Origin: Craterostigma plantagineum
Taxonomy: Eukaryota > Streptophyta > Magnoliopsida > Lamiales > Linderniaceae
NCBI GenBank assembly: GCA_027422505.1
Contig: JAPQWV010000637.1
Coordinates: forward strand, 1 to 64,000
Reading direction: 5' to 3'
DNA length: 64,000 nucleotides
Positions 9,311 through 22,235 of the stretch are shown in pieces. Position numbers and translations under genes: made by a program. The first letter of the stretch is position 1. Each line of letters starts with the position of its first letter. Under the pieces are notes generated by a model, which was given only the letters and a program-made list of their open reading frames with translations, was not told where the DNA came from and did no database searches.

Positions 9311-11450
9311 GTGCACGTACTCCTATGTTCTTTCCTATGTCATATTCTATGTGCTTTCACTCTTAAATGCTCTATCTTGCGTGATAAAGCAAAAATTTAG
9401 TAATAAATAAAATTATCCTAATAAAAAAATCCAAAAATATTATACATATACTTATAATATTAGGGGAATGACGATATCTTTAGGATGGTCGATCTAAGTC
9501 ACGAATACATTTTCCTGGCATGCGACTGGTTAATTGCTTAATTTTGTTAGTCTCAGTGCATTCTTGTGTCTAAAGGTAATCAGTTTGCTTCACTAGACAA
9601 CAAGCCACTTCATATACGTGGGGATTCTAGCCGTCTTATTTTTCCTCTCTACGGATTTATTCTTGAGCGAGTCATACATCAATTGCTTGTCTTAACTAGT
9701 GATTCTTGGCCTCATACTCGCCTTGCGTTAGATCGTTAGGAAAATGACTAGGGCGCTTAGGAAATTCCTCACTTGACCATATAGAAATCTCAATCCTTTA
9801 ATATTGCATTTAGTCATCCATTTTGAGCCTTCTCCGAATACCTTTTCTTCATTTGAAACCCCTTTGAACCTTCAACCGACTATTTAAGCTTACAGTGGGA
9901 TGTTCAAACGAGAAAAGGAGGAGGAGAAAAAGATTCGAAAAAGAATAAAATGACAAAAGAAGGTGGAAAATACAAAAGAGGAATGCCCAACGCACAAAAA
10001 GCAGATCAAAAGAACCTGCCTCTCGACTATCACAACCTCGGAGGAGCACCTCGAAGTTAACTTCTCCAATGATAATCCGGTCTTATATCGGGAAACGAGA
10101 AGAGGAGCACGGCCTTGGGTTCGAATTCCATAACTGTGAACTTCTTCAAATTGATAATCTCTAAAACCTCTCTAGGGATTAAGAGAAAAGGAGCACGATA
10201 TCAGCCGGAGAACCAACAAGAAGAACTTCGCCTTAGATAATCTCTCAGCCTCGTAGAGAAGCGGAGCTTCAGCTTGAGCAAGTGTAGACTGATACGGAAT
10301 AAATTAAAGGATGAGAATGACAAAAGATACGAGAAAATCCCGAAAGAAGGAGAACGACGAACAAATGGAAGGCGACAAAAAGATCACTTTTCCCAAAATT
10401 TTCCTTCCGTTCTAAGTCAGAGCCAAATTAAAATCCTTCAAGTCCCTTTTATCCAAATCGACGGTCTTTCGCATAGGTAAAATGATTAAAAGTGCCTCGA
10501 TCACAGGTAAATTGACTTAACATTGCTTGTGTTGACTTGAGTGATATAAATATAATAATCCCAAGGTAAAAATAAATGAGCACTAGAGTGAACCCAGTGA
10601 GAGTTGTCGAAATGGATCATAGCTTGAACTTAGGACTACAGTTTGCTGACGTGACTTGACGGCATATGATCATGGCAAGTGTCTTGTGAAACTTTAGACG
10701 TGACAATGATCGAAGCAAAATAATCTGACCCCATACTATAAATAATATTAATATTAATACGAAAAAAAATTATATAGATAAATGATAATTTTTCTTGAAA
10801 TTTTCTTCCTATTTTTGCTTATTATTACATGTTATGAAAAATAAAAAAAATAATGTATATATATAAAAGATATATCCCACATTCTGATATGCAATTTTAT
10901 TTGCATTTACACTGAACTATTAAATGTGATATATTGTCATTGCTCATATCCTAGCGCATAAGTTTGATCACGTGATTAGGGGACCATGTATCTAAGTTAC
11001 ATTGATCAAATTGCGTGTTTTGAATTTGCTGCTTAGATTGACTTACTCATTTATATGATTAAATCAATTAAGGTGTATTTCAGGGGGGCATTAACAAAAT
11101 ATTATGCCTTGAGATCCAAATACTTTTTATGTTTTCCTGTAAGTGTTGTAGATATTTTCGATTGGGACTCTTTGCTACAGCACAATTCAACGGGGAGGAC
11201 TTCACGATTTTCTTTCGTTTTGGAGCTTACGACATTGATACAAAAATTCAGGGGGAGCCTTTATTAAAATTGCTTATTGATTAACTCTTACATTCTGGAC
11301 ATTTATTCTAAGTAATACATATTCTTCGAAAATCGGATTTAGAGCCAGATGTCAATGCTCGGAATTTCAGGGAGTTAATTGCATTTTAATTTTACTGCCT
11401 GGGGAGTAAATATGTGATTTTAAATCAAATAGGGGTCAATATGAAAATAT
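9311..11450 (+). other. Copia 3' non-coding region with PPT-like purine tracts
   Basis: No convincing gene. Several purine tracts resemble the CAGGGGGAGC words found downstream of pol in SIRE-type elements: GGGGGG near 11,083, ACGGGGAGGA near 11,190, CAGGGGGAGCC near 11,249, and CAGGGAG near 11,369. The rest is AT-rich sequence with short open frames lacking known domains. A matching 3' LTR boundary could not be placed. Confidence 0.4.
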
Positions 11451-11454
11451 AAGA

Positions 11455-12960
11455 ATACTTTCCATCGAGAAAATGGAAAGAAAATGTAATTTTCGATCAT
11501 AAGTTTCTCGATCGTAAACTGTAATGAGCTTAGAAATTTCTAAGTGTCGATACCGTCTAATCAGCCCACATAAACGAAATTAATGGTTGCAGTCGAAAAA
11601 CTATATGTCACGCAAAACCCTCATAACAGTCTCGATTGAAATTTCCTGAGCGAAAAACTCAAAATCGAAAGACGAACTCAAAATCTCACTCAAAATCTTT
11701 AAATCTTACACAGTTTTCGTCTTTCAAAGATAGATTCGACATCAATTAGATGTTTGCGTCTGATTGATTTTCTGTTAGATTTTCTCTGTTCTCAACTATG
11801 AAGCCTCGAAGGCTCTTTCCTAGCGATTTAAACCTGTTTCTATTCTTAAAATGGGTTTAGATTTACGTGTTAAGATAGTCCTTGTGTTTGCGGTCACTCT
11901 GATGGTGTAGGTCTTCGATTTTCCACGTTTTAGAGGGAAAATTTAAGTTTCGACTAAAACTGGGTTTTTGAATGTTTGAAGCAGTCTAAGAACTTTCTCG
12001 ATCGCAAACAGTTTCAATTGAATTTCAATTTGATTGAGATACTTTTTGCATCGTAAAAGATTTTCGATCGCTAAAATTTTGACTTAGTCGTTAAGACAGA
12101 TGACGTAGATCGAGAAACTACTTACCATCGAGAAATCTAATTTTGATTTTACGCGAGCGAAAAAATATTAAGTGAAATAGATAAAATAGATACAATTTTT
12201 TACGAGCGAATAACTTACTATCGAAAACAGTACTCTCGATTTCAATTTTATTCGGTCGCAAATTTTAGCGGTAATTTTTCGACGGTAAAATTTCTTGATC
12301 GTAAAACGCAGCGATAATTTCGTTCGATCGAAAATTTGGTCGACAATTAACTTAGTTTCTCGCTGACTACTTTCTCGATCGACAAACTTCGCATGAAAAC
12401 CATTTTTATTATCGAAAGACTTTCACGCACGACAAAATCACGATGAAAAATTTTATTCAAGCGCGAAAAATTTCTCGATCGTAAATTTACATGGAAATTG
12501 ATTTTCTCGATCGTAAATTTACACGAAATTTCTCAATCGTAAAATGTTCTCGGCTACAATACCACGTTTGAAGTTCGAACTCTTAGAAAAAAATTTCTCT
12601 AAGTCTTTTCCACTGTAGCAGACCATAGCGAATAAAACTTTCGATCACAAAATTGAACGGGAACTTGAATTCAAAATTAGCACTTAGGAAATTAAAATTG
12701 ATTTCTCAATTCTCGAGCACAAATTTTAGCGGAGTGAATAGTGGTCTTCAACACTTAGAATATTTTCGACAAAATATATGAATGTCGAAATTTCATCATG
12801 ACCTTTAATCTTCACTTCGTATAACCTATGTGCAACATACATATCGTTAATTTCAAAATTTTATCAAACTTGTTATAAATTGATAAACAATTATAATTTG
12901 ATATTATAATTCATTTCGACTCAATTATTTTTGAACTAATGAGCTTTCTTACTTCTTATC
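11455..12960 (+). repeat. CGATCG-word-rich leader region
   Basis: This stretch repeats short words around CGATCG followed by (T/C/G)AAA at irregular intervals, for example at about 11,505, 11,997, 12,063, 12,320, 12,373, 12,475 and 12,505, with many one-base variants (TTGATCGTAAA, CAATCGTAAA). There is no open frame of note. It directly precedes the ORF at 12,968. Because the short LTR at 16,504 contains the same TTCGATCGAAAT-type words, I infer it is the 5' leader of that element. Confidence 0.5.
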
Positions 12961-12967
12961 ATGTCAG

Positions 12968-15900
12968 ATGGATCACTACCCTCGATACAATCACATCTAC
13001 GAGCATAACATGTACCTCGGCGTACAAGACACAAACTATCAACTCGATACATTTCGATGTCCAGACGAGATCATAGTCTCAATACTCCAAGGCCATCCCC
13101 TTTGGCATGCACTTACGGTGACGGCCCCAGTGCCAATGGTATACCTCCAACAGTTTCGGGGGATGATTAAGGGTGTCGTAGTTGAAGGAGCTTACAGTTT
13201 CACTATGGTGATCGGGACGAGGCATATCAGCATGAACAAGAACAACTTTGGGCTCGTCCTCGACCTCCCCTTCAGCCACAACTATGACCTCTTGCCAACT
13301 GATGCAGAAATGGTGCAAGATTTCTTACACATTGGATACCGACCACCGCTCGTCAAGCTAGCTCAAGTACAGAGCAATGGGATCCCTCATCCTTGGAAGA
13401 CGCTGTTTGGAATCATCAACAAGTCTGTTGCCAAAGCACAGAGGATTTGACAATGGCAGGCAACATTCTACGGATCTTTCATGGAATAGTGTTCTCGTGG
13501 AACTACGATTTCGCACAGCTGATCTGGAACGATTTGGCAGAACAGATCAGACTAAAAGGGAACAAGCACTCAAAGAATGTGCCAATTGCGAGATGGTTCT
13601 CTGTTATCATTGCTCAAACATGGAGATGTACGAGAACATTTCTCACTTGCCTCCTGGAGGGAACTACCAGCCGTCCAAGCTCAAGTTCTTCCACAATCTC
13701 AGACTGACAGAATTTGATAGACCATCGATGGCCATCCCATTTGAGATACTTCGTCTTGCCGACCCCTCGGGAGACGAAGACCAACGATACTGCCAGGAAC
13801 ATCATCTAACGGAACAGATGATTAGAGGGTCCCCAACAGACTTCGGAGTGAGCCCTCAGCAACAACAACCAAGTCCTAAGGCGGAGATGATTGATGCAGT
13901 CGCCCAGGAACTTGAACAGAAGCCTCCAACTCAAGAAGCTCAACTACAAGATCTTGAAGCCACGATGATCGATGAAGTGGCCCACGAATTGGAAGTTGAA
14001 GCTCAAGTTCAGGAGCTCCACGAGGAAGTGCCTATTAATGTTGGCATGTTCCAAGGATCTATTGAGGAGATCCCGCAAAAGGAAGCACAGCTCGAAGCAG
14101 AAATGGGGCGCAGCTCACCTCCACTGGCTATAATGCCAGAAACTGAGGCTCTGGTCTCAACGATTCCAACGAGCCTCTGGTGACAGAACAAGCCCCTGAG
14201 GATATTGCACGTGGATTATCACCTCACACGGCCACCCCCATCAGACACTGAGTCAGAAGAGGAATTTCGTTTGATAAGACGGACTCCACGGCGACTTAGT
14301 ATACCATTCGAGTCCATCTTCACAACTGTCACCACCACATCAGACACAGCGCCGCTTATCACTCCAAGTGCTGGTGACCCTCCTTCGCTCAATCTTGAGC
14401 TGCAGCACGACGTGACTAGCTCTGGAATTCCTGTGTCTGGTTCGCAGGTCCAATCTCAACCTGCACCAACATCCATAGATGAGAATCTTCCAGATTCGAG
14501 TCAAGGATTGGATGGAAGTCTCGGACATTCACAACCGCAAGTGACTACGAGCCAGCCAGAGGAGCCAATGTTAGCTCAACGGTTGTCAAGAGGCGACATC
14601 AGTCGACCTGGACCATCTACGGGGGCTCCTTCCACCTGGTTTTTTACTGAAGCGCAGGTCCAAGCAGCCCTCTCCGCAGCCATCAAATCCCTTAAAGAAA
14701 AATGATGGAGAGAGTGATGGCAGCCAAGGAGACATCCCGCCGTGACACCGAGAAAGCACCTTTCTCAGAGGGTCCTTCATCACAAACAAACCTCACACCC
14801 CCACAACCCACATCCACCGAACTCCACGATATTCTACTCGCCCGCCTCATTGGCCTTCCCACTCGGACACCCCAGGAAGAGTCCTTATATAGGCATCTCG
14901 TGGATCATTCTAAGCCACCTACTCAATCATGCGGAGGCCAAAGCTCCCGCTCAAGATGCCGATATGATGTCCCTGACGACCAGGACCGTCATGAGGGGGA
15001 GAAGAGGCCTAGAACATCTTCGAGTGGCCAAGGAGAAGGTCAAGGACAAGGTTCGGGCGCGATGCAGACAAGCGTCGGAGTCGCTGAAACCTCACAACCC
15101 ACTACCAGAACAACCACCACCACGCACCGCACCACCCAAACTCTAACCCAAAATGACCCAGACCCACCAACCTTCAACATAAGGATGCCTCCGTCCACAC
15201 CACCACAGACCTTCACAAGCCCCTTGCTTTCGGAAAAAGAAGCAAGTGCTGCAATGCTCGTGGCCTGGGCAGCTACTCAGGCCGCTCCAAACCAATCGGG
15301 AACATCTAGACATGGTGTCAACCCACACGAGTTCCTCGATAGATACATAATCGACGGACTGTGGATGACCCATACCATGCTCGATGACGTTCAAAGACAA
15401 CGACTCCAGGACGTTCGACACTTCCTACAATAAGCCTCGGTGGACCTAGTTCTGATAGAAGACGAAGAACTTCAGGAAGGAGAAGACCATGAACAAATTC
15501 CCTCAAGGCTTCCAGAATTGATTGCGCTACGAGCGGATTCCCCTATAAGACAAACGCCAGGGACCGTTCGAGTCGACACGGCATGGGGAAACATAAGGAT
15601 TGAAATCCCATTCCTGGAAGAAGTTCGTCAGAGAATATGGAGGTCTCTGAACAAAATTAAGGAGTTGAACGAGTTCGAGCTCAGAGGGATCTCTCACTGG
15701 GATCAGCAAAAGAGAAAGACCTATCTCTGGATGCTAACACATCTTGGACCAGATGTGAGGCTGGGAATTTCAAAAGGACAAGTGAATAGTCATTACAAGA
15801 GTCTATCCCCTAAATGTCAGCTACTAAGCGTTTACTGTGCTAAAGGTGGTCTTCCAACACCATTCTACGTCATAGAGCGAGTAGATTGAACTCGAGAAGA

Positions 15901-16480
15901 GCTAAGCGAGAGTGACCTACCTTACCTCCCTGCCGAGGAGGTGTACCATCTCTACCAGCTATACGTAGAGAAGTACAAGGGTCCTCAAGGCTTCATCAAG
16001 AAAGAAGTACTCGGAGGACTCTACCAGTTCATGGTGCGCCAAGTCAAATACTTCCCGCACACGACCTTCAGATGGCTCTGGAAAGCAACATGAAGAAGGT
16101 TAACATGACCGCTCCGCTCAAACAAAGGACCTGAGATCGAAGGGCTTGCCAACAATCACGTGCACATCAGCTCAGTCTTATGGACCACCTACCACAATCC
16201 GATTGCTAAAAAGAATAGGTTGATGCTGAAGACTGAAGTTCATAAGTTTTGTGATGGGACGCTCAAGGTCATCAGGCAAAATATAGAGAAAGATTGGAAG
16301 AGATCAACAGAGAGACCATGCTGAAGCTTCATAGGTTCGTGATAGAACAACCTCTTTTGATGGAACTACTTGAAGTCATCGAGGAGCGATTGGAGCTGAG
16401 GAACACTCTAAGGAACTTCGAGTATGCGATGGGCTTATGCAGGTCGTACTTTTCTCGACGAGGACAGTAGCTCAGAAAGG
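12968..16480 (+). pseudogene. Long frameshifted retroelement ORF of unknown function (SIRE ORF3-like)
   Basis: The start at 12,968 gives 160 codons. It includes LTVTAPVPMVYLQQF and GIPHPWKTLFGIINKS, then shifts frame to ILRIFHGIVFSWNYDFAQLIWNDL (13,460-13,540), then shifts again into a glutamine/glutamate-rich part. A proline/serine/threonine-rich low-complexity middle follows (14,205-15,200). The C-terminal piece (15,440-16,090) includes IRIEIPFLEEVRQRIW. This arrangement resembles the unclassified ORF3 proteins of plant SIRE-type copia elements, as I remember that family. No enzyme motif is visible. At least four frame changes and a TAA at 15,431 make it a pseudogene. It is followed by a PPT and LTR, which supports retroelement origin. 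Confidence 0.5.
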
Positions 16481-16503
16481 CAATCAAGCAAAAATGGGGA
16501 GAA

Positions 16504-16827
16504 TGTAGAATATCAGTTTTAGTTGTGCTTTGATTTCATTAGCTGTCCTTGTAATTAGGGGCTTTACTTGTATTTATACCAAGTTTATTTGGTATAAATA
16601 CATTTGTACACATTGTGCTTAATAGAAAAAGTTTTAGAATTTGATCGGAAGGGCTGCCAATTCACATTCTAGAGAGAGAAACACAAAGGACTTTCTCACA
16701 CTAGTTAAATTCTCTCTCGATTCTTCAATTGAGTTTTTCGATCGAAATTTGATTCTAAACAATTATGATCGAATTACTTAGCATTCATGCCTAGGATCTT
16801 AGAGTTGATAATCTAGGGACCTAACAA
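16504..16827 (+). repeat. Short LTR with PPT and TATA box
   Basis: A purine tract ATGGGGAGAA precedes TGTAGAATATCAG, a normal PPT/LTR junction. A TATA box (GGTATAAATACA, about 16,600) lies about 95 bp into the LTR. The likely end is CTAGGGACCTAACA. The U5 part carries TTCGATCGAAAT words shared with the 11.5-12.8 kb leader. No matching 5' LTR was found, so boundaries rest on the TG...CA ends alone. Confidence 0.5.
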
Positions 16828-19800
16828 CATAGAAAACCAGTTGAAATCCGTGAAAATGTCGACGTTTGTAACTGAGTAAAGTTTTTGCGTCCTCAATTTC
16901 GGATGGGTATTACTAATCAAGGTAATTTTTTTGTGTCGAAGATTGAAACATCTGCGCATTAACTAGCTTGAAAGTAACATAATGGATAACTGAGTACCAC
17001 TTAAGAGAATACCAGTAACACAAACACGTCAACAAGTAACAAAATAAACAACACTGGATAGCGAGACGTTTCTCTCTAATAACAAATTCAGCGCACAAGC
17101 AACGGACTGTGATATGGATCGAAAACCGCCGGCGACATAGAAAACCAGTTGAAATTTGTGAAAATGTTGACGTTGTGACTATAGTTTTTTTGTCAATTCC
17201 GGATGGGTCCTAGTAATCAGGATAAATGTTGATGTATTGAATGCATTAGTGCCCAACCCCCAATTCAAAAATTTTGTTCATAAACTGAAAAATCATCGAC
17301 TTTAACAGTGGAACAAGGTGAAAGCGGTTGAATCTGGTCATACTTCCTAATACCTAATGCAAATGTATGTTATTGAAGTTCATCATGGAATGGAGAAGTA
17401 TTTTGACGAAACCGAATATTGACACGCCTGCGAATTAACTAGCTTGACAGGTAACACAAACTGTTATATGAGTACCACATAATAGAACACCGATAACACA
17501 AATACGAGACATTTCTCTCTAATAACAAATTCAGCGTACAAGTGACAGTTTTGACAAATAATTTAACACCCATCTTATGTTGGGTAAGATCTTATTCAGT
17601 CTGCGTTACATTTTTTCACTTTGGGTAACACTTTCCGCAACGATTTTAGTCTTTCAACCCAAGCAATTTGACGCGATGAAAAAATCAAAATTGACGAAGT
17701 CATCAAAAACACGTGAAAACCACTGGAATCTCTACATTATAGACCGAATAAGGTTAAATCGTTCTCAATTTCTCATGAGTGCTAATAATAAATAATTATT
17801 AAATAATGAGATAATACTTCAAATCCAATTCGTAAATCTCATCGAATAACAGGTGAAACCTCGAATTTAAAGATCAAACAAGATAAAATGGACTCAAATG
17901 AGACTTAATAATAAAAAAAATAACGTCCTGAACTATGAATTGAGAAATTAGCTTTCCCCTAGACTAAATAGTTTTCAAAGTGCGTAACAGTTTACCAACA
18001 AATATAACACATATACATGTAAAAGAACATGTCACTGAGAATATTCTAGAAAGTTCTAGATTGTCAGAAAATATAGCAGAATTGTCAGAGATACGATCTT
18101 CTCGGAACAGTACTATATTAATTGGAAACAATAACACGTGTCTGGTAGATTAACAACACCTATTATGACACATTGATTGATACTGATACTACGTAAAATG
18201 TTGTTCAGTACCACATAGTTAATTAGATTAATTTCATTAACAAATACACTTTAATTTCGGATTAATATGGATGCTAATGTAAATATGTAATTGATGAAAT
18301 TAAACCAGCAAATTCCTTTAGACACGTTATGTGAATTTTGATGCCAGTAGTCGAATGTTGATATCAATATCCATGTAAATATATAGTCCTCCATTACAAA
18401 ACATAGACTATCATTTCTTTTCAATAGAACATAATATTATGAATTCCACCCCAACATGTTCTAAGTTCAACATTAAAGCACGGATAATATTTATATACCA
18501 CAAGCACTAAATACTAAACTCAAAAACCCTAATCTGAGCCCCAAACTCTAACCCTAAACCGCGAACCCCAAGATTTCTTAAGGTTGTATCCTATAAAGCA
18601 CAAGTCGTGAATCACACTCCCAAAATTTCTGTCGTAAACTCTTAATCTTAACCTCAAAACCATCCTACACCAAAAAAAACTACCTAGAAACCCTAGCGCA
18701 TAGAAAGCAATTACTTTGGTTAACACTTAAACCTTACTGGTACCACATTATACACTCTAGAAAATTTTTGAGATCCCTCCAGAACAATTTAGAATCAATA
18801 TTCCTGCCAAAACTTAGTCAAATTCATAAATCCTCCCAGAACACTCAACTTGAAGATTATACAAAATAAATGGCAACAGTTGTCACCTAAACCATTCTGG
18901 TACCACTTCATTAAAAAGGTACTAAAACTTATCGGAAATTCTATTTCTAGTTCGTTTAACCTTCAACAACGAACGATCAAACCAAGACGGTGGCGCAACG
19001 AAATGCTCAGGCTATAGGTATCTCTAATTGATCCACATTAACTTCAATTTCGACTGAAAACGTGATTCGATTCTACAAAGAATTTATAAAATTTGCGTCA
19101 ATAGTCATCGGATAAAACTAATTAGAAGTCGTACTTTTCTGAACATAATATCATAATAAATCCTTGATAATACATCGAATGTGGTTTGGCGCAGGGTTAG
19201 GTGGTGGGGCGGATGAAAAGAATATATAAGGAAGAAATGTTCGTCGGATGGTTCTCATCGTTTATTCAGTAACATTTAAGAATACTTCAATAACAAAAGC
19301 ATGCTAAACGGCACCACATGACCCCTTTCTAGTACTTTTTCGTCGAAACATATACCGCATAATTGCTACAGGATACCTTTTCATCGTTACTTGAAGACAG
19401 ATACGTGATCTATACCGCTGTAACAAAAAGTGATTTCGCTGAAATTAATCGGCGATTGTATTGCGAGTTCGAAAACCTTGAATAAAATTATTAGGTTTGG
19501 GTGGTGGTGCTGACGAATATAATATTTACGGAAAAGCGTTCGTTCGTGGGTTATCATCGTTCACTCAATACCATTTAACGATCATTCGAAAACAAAATTT
19601 ATTTGAACGGTATCGCTACCTCTTTGTCGAATCTGATACCATATATTTGTCAAATATACATTTTCACAGTTATTTAAAGACAGATAGATGGGTCATATAC
19701 CACTGTAAGTGATTTTCGCTGAAATTAACCGAGAATTGTATTGTGAGTTCGAGAAACCTTCGTCGACGAACCATCGAGCAGAAAGGGTGTACGTCCCAAT

Positions 19801-20495
19801 TCTATGGCTACGGGTTTCTAGGATTTCTACATAGTACCATCAGTTTCGACTCGAAACATGATTCGATCTACCGAGAATTTATATAATTTGTGTCTAAAGA
19901 TTTCAGTAAAAACTAATCGGAAGTCGTACTTTTTCTGAACGTAATATCATAATAAACCCTCGATAATACATCGAATGTGGTTTTGTGCAGGGTTCGGTTG
20001 TGTTTCTGACGTAAGTAGTATATGCGAAAAATGTTCGTTCGAGGATTCTCAATAAAAAAACATATTCCAAAGGTACCGCATAGTGTCATTTTGATACCTG
20101 ATCGTCAACATATGTGCCACTATACACTGTTGTACTGTTATTTGAAGACAGTTACGTGATATCCGATGCCACTTTAAGAAACCACGATTTGTGCTGAAAT
20201 TATCAGGCGATTGTATTGCGAGTTCGAGAAACCTTGAAGGATAAACAATTGATCCAAAATGGTTGCGACGAAATTCTAAGCCTATGAGTCTCTCGAATCT
20301 ATACATATTACCTTCAATTTTCGACTAGAAACATGATTCGATCTACCAATATTTTTATTGTCTGCGTCAAAAGATTTCGGAAAAATACCCCGAAAATTGT
20401 ACTTGTCTTAACGGTATTATCATAATAAACCCTCGATAATCAATCGAATTTACTTGGTGCATGGTTGGTTGGTGATGGCAGAGGAAATAATATAG
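16828..20495. repeat. Diverged modular repeats, GTAAC/TACCAC-word rich
   Basis: No coding potential beyond chance. Modules recur within the block and also in the MULE to the right. The start GACATAGAAAACCAGTTGAAAT occurs at about 16,827 and 17,135. The stretch around 18,030-18,400 (GAATATTCTAGA..TTCTAGATTGTCAG, TTGATATCAATAT) matches about 23,390-23,740. From about 18,960 to 20,480 another unit occurs three times, with anchors near 19,146, 19,942 and 20,413. Words such as GTAACA, GATAACAC and GTACCACA are scattered throughout. I infer a relative of the MULE at 21.9 kb, without visible termini. Confidence 0.55.
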
Positions 20496-20680
20496 GGTAA
20501 TTCTTGGCACCCACCTTTTTTCTATTTGCACACTCTAATTAATATGTATAGTAAAACATTAATTATTTGCCAATTACATACCCTATATGAAAAGGAAAAA
20601 AGGAGTTTAATGTTAATAGTGTAAGTAATATGTAAAGTAATATTAAACAAATATTTGCCGATTAAAAAGGGCAATATTTT
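20496..20680. other. AT-rich spacer
   Basis: AT-rich sequence with no gene, between the modular repeats and the GC-rich MITE. Nothing recognisable. Confidence 0.5.
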
Positions 20681-21456
20681 CCAACTGGCGGGCATGGTAA
20701 ATGAAGGCCCGCCCTACTGGCAGGTAACAGACCTGGTGGGCCCGGCCCGTCCTAAAAAATAAAAACGAAAAAAATTATATATATATATAAAAGAAAAAAC
20801 ATTAAATTAAACTAATGAGGTTGAATTACTCCTAATCAAATTTAAATTCTTTAATAAAAGTTTATATTCTTATTAAATTTGATTAAATTAAAAATTGGAT
20901 CTAAAAAATATAAACACCCATATAATTGATTTATATATTAATTTTTTAAAAGTTATTTTATGATATTTGGCGGGCCTGCCCGCTGCCCACGCGGGCTTAC
21001 CAGCATAGGCCCGCCCTCTGCGGGCCTGAGAAATGGAAGTACGCCCCGCCCTACTGGCGGTTAGCGTGCCTGGTGGGCCCGGCCCGTCCTATAAAACAAA
21101 AATGAAAAACATTATATAAAAATTTAAAAAACAATAAAATAAACTAATGAAGTTAAATTATTCCTAATCAAATTAATTCTTTAATAAACATTTATTTATG
21201 TTATTAAATTTATTAAAAATTGGATCTCAAAATATATAAAAGTATATAATTCATCTATATATTATTTTGGAAAAAAATTTGTTTTGATATTTGGCGGGCC
21301 TGCCCGCCGCTCGCGCGGGCTTAGCTGCATAGGCCCGCCCTCTGGTAGGCCTGACAAATGGCAGTCCGTCCCGTCACTTTGGCGGGCCCAGGTGCCCAGT
21401 TGACAGTACCAGGGGCAGGCCGGCCCGCGGGCCTCGAGAATTTTTGCTAGTTCTAA
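20681..21456. mobile_element. hAT-like GC-rich MITE, internally duplicated
   Basis: Blocks rich in GGCGGGCC and CCCGCC alternate with AT-rich cores. A unit of about 330-340 bp is present twice in tandem: CCTGGTGGGCCCGGCCCGTCCTA occurs near 20,730 and 21,070, and ATTTGGCGGGCCTGCCCGC near 20,968 and 21,290. The right end (GGCCTCGAGAATTTTTGCTAGTTCTA) resembles the usual right terminus of plant hAT MITEs that begin TAGAGCTGTCAAA. A matching left terminus and 8-bp duplication are not visible. Confidence 0.55.
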
Positions 21457-21927
21457 ATGTGTCATTGGTTAAAATGACTTAATCAATCATTTTTAATAGT
21501 CTATGTAATTAATATTATTTATTTAATGGAAAATAAGTTAATAAAATATTTTTTGTTGAATAATGTGATTATTTAAAATTATTATTACAAAAATCAAGTG
21601 TTAAATGGGTGTAAAGAGTGGTATAGGGGGGTGTATGAGGGGTATGAATAGTAGGACCAAATAATATATACTGAAACGTATTAATAAAATTGTTATCTTG
21701 ATACAACTTCAGTAGCCATTTAGTCAACATTCTTAGTGCATAATAACAATTAAATGTAAAGGTATAACACTCGATCTACGTTTATCACAGAAAAGAGCGG
21801 TCTGATAATTCTTATAATAAGTTCTTTTGTTAATGCATTTAGGTCACGTTTTATCCAACTATGCGGGCAATAATGCAAACTCGTATATAAAGTGTGGTGA
21901 AGGTTGTTTGTTGGGCAAGATATGAGG
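21457..21927. other. Non-coding spacer left of the MULE
   Basis: AT-rich sequence without a supported gene. A run GGTATAGGGGGGTGTATGAGG lies near 21,621. Nothing else recognised. Confidence 0.5.
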
Positions 21928-21936
21928 TTCTTTCTA

Positions 21937-22235
21937 GGGTTAATTAAAGATCAGGCCCTACTAAGATATTTAACTTTGTGTTCCGACCCCCTTTGAATTT
22001 GATTTAGGATAAAGGACCTACTTTTTGGAAAATTCGGTGGAAACTACCTAAAGGCTGCGAAAAGACATAAATATCCCTGACATATGCGAAATTTACCACA
22101 GAATATCTAAATGATCCGATTACAGTTGTCGAATAATTATAACAGTTTTGGGCTGAAAAGAACACTTCCATTTGGATAACAAATTGTCTGTATTGAGTAC
22201 AATATCGCATATATTTAGTAACAACTTTATCAATT
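21937..22235 (+). repeat. MULE left terminal inverted repeat
   Basis: About 300 bp matching the inverted right end. Shared blocks, in order, are GGGTTAATTA, CAGGCCCTA, ATTTAGGATAAAGGACC, AAAGACAT, CCCTGACATATG, ATAACAGTT, GATAACAA and TTTAGTAACAA. Part of it is repeated again, more diverged, at about 22,270-22,400. Confidence 0.7.

Noticed and set aside
20681..21456. CpG island or promoter
   Set aside because: GC-rich blocks are repeated MITE subterminal words around AT-rich cores, with no gene next to them.
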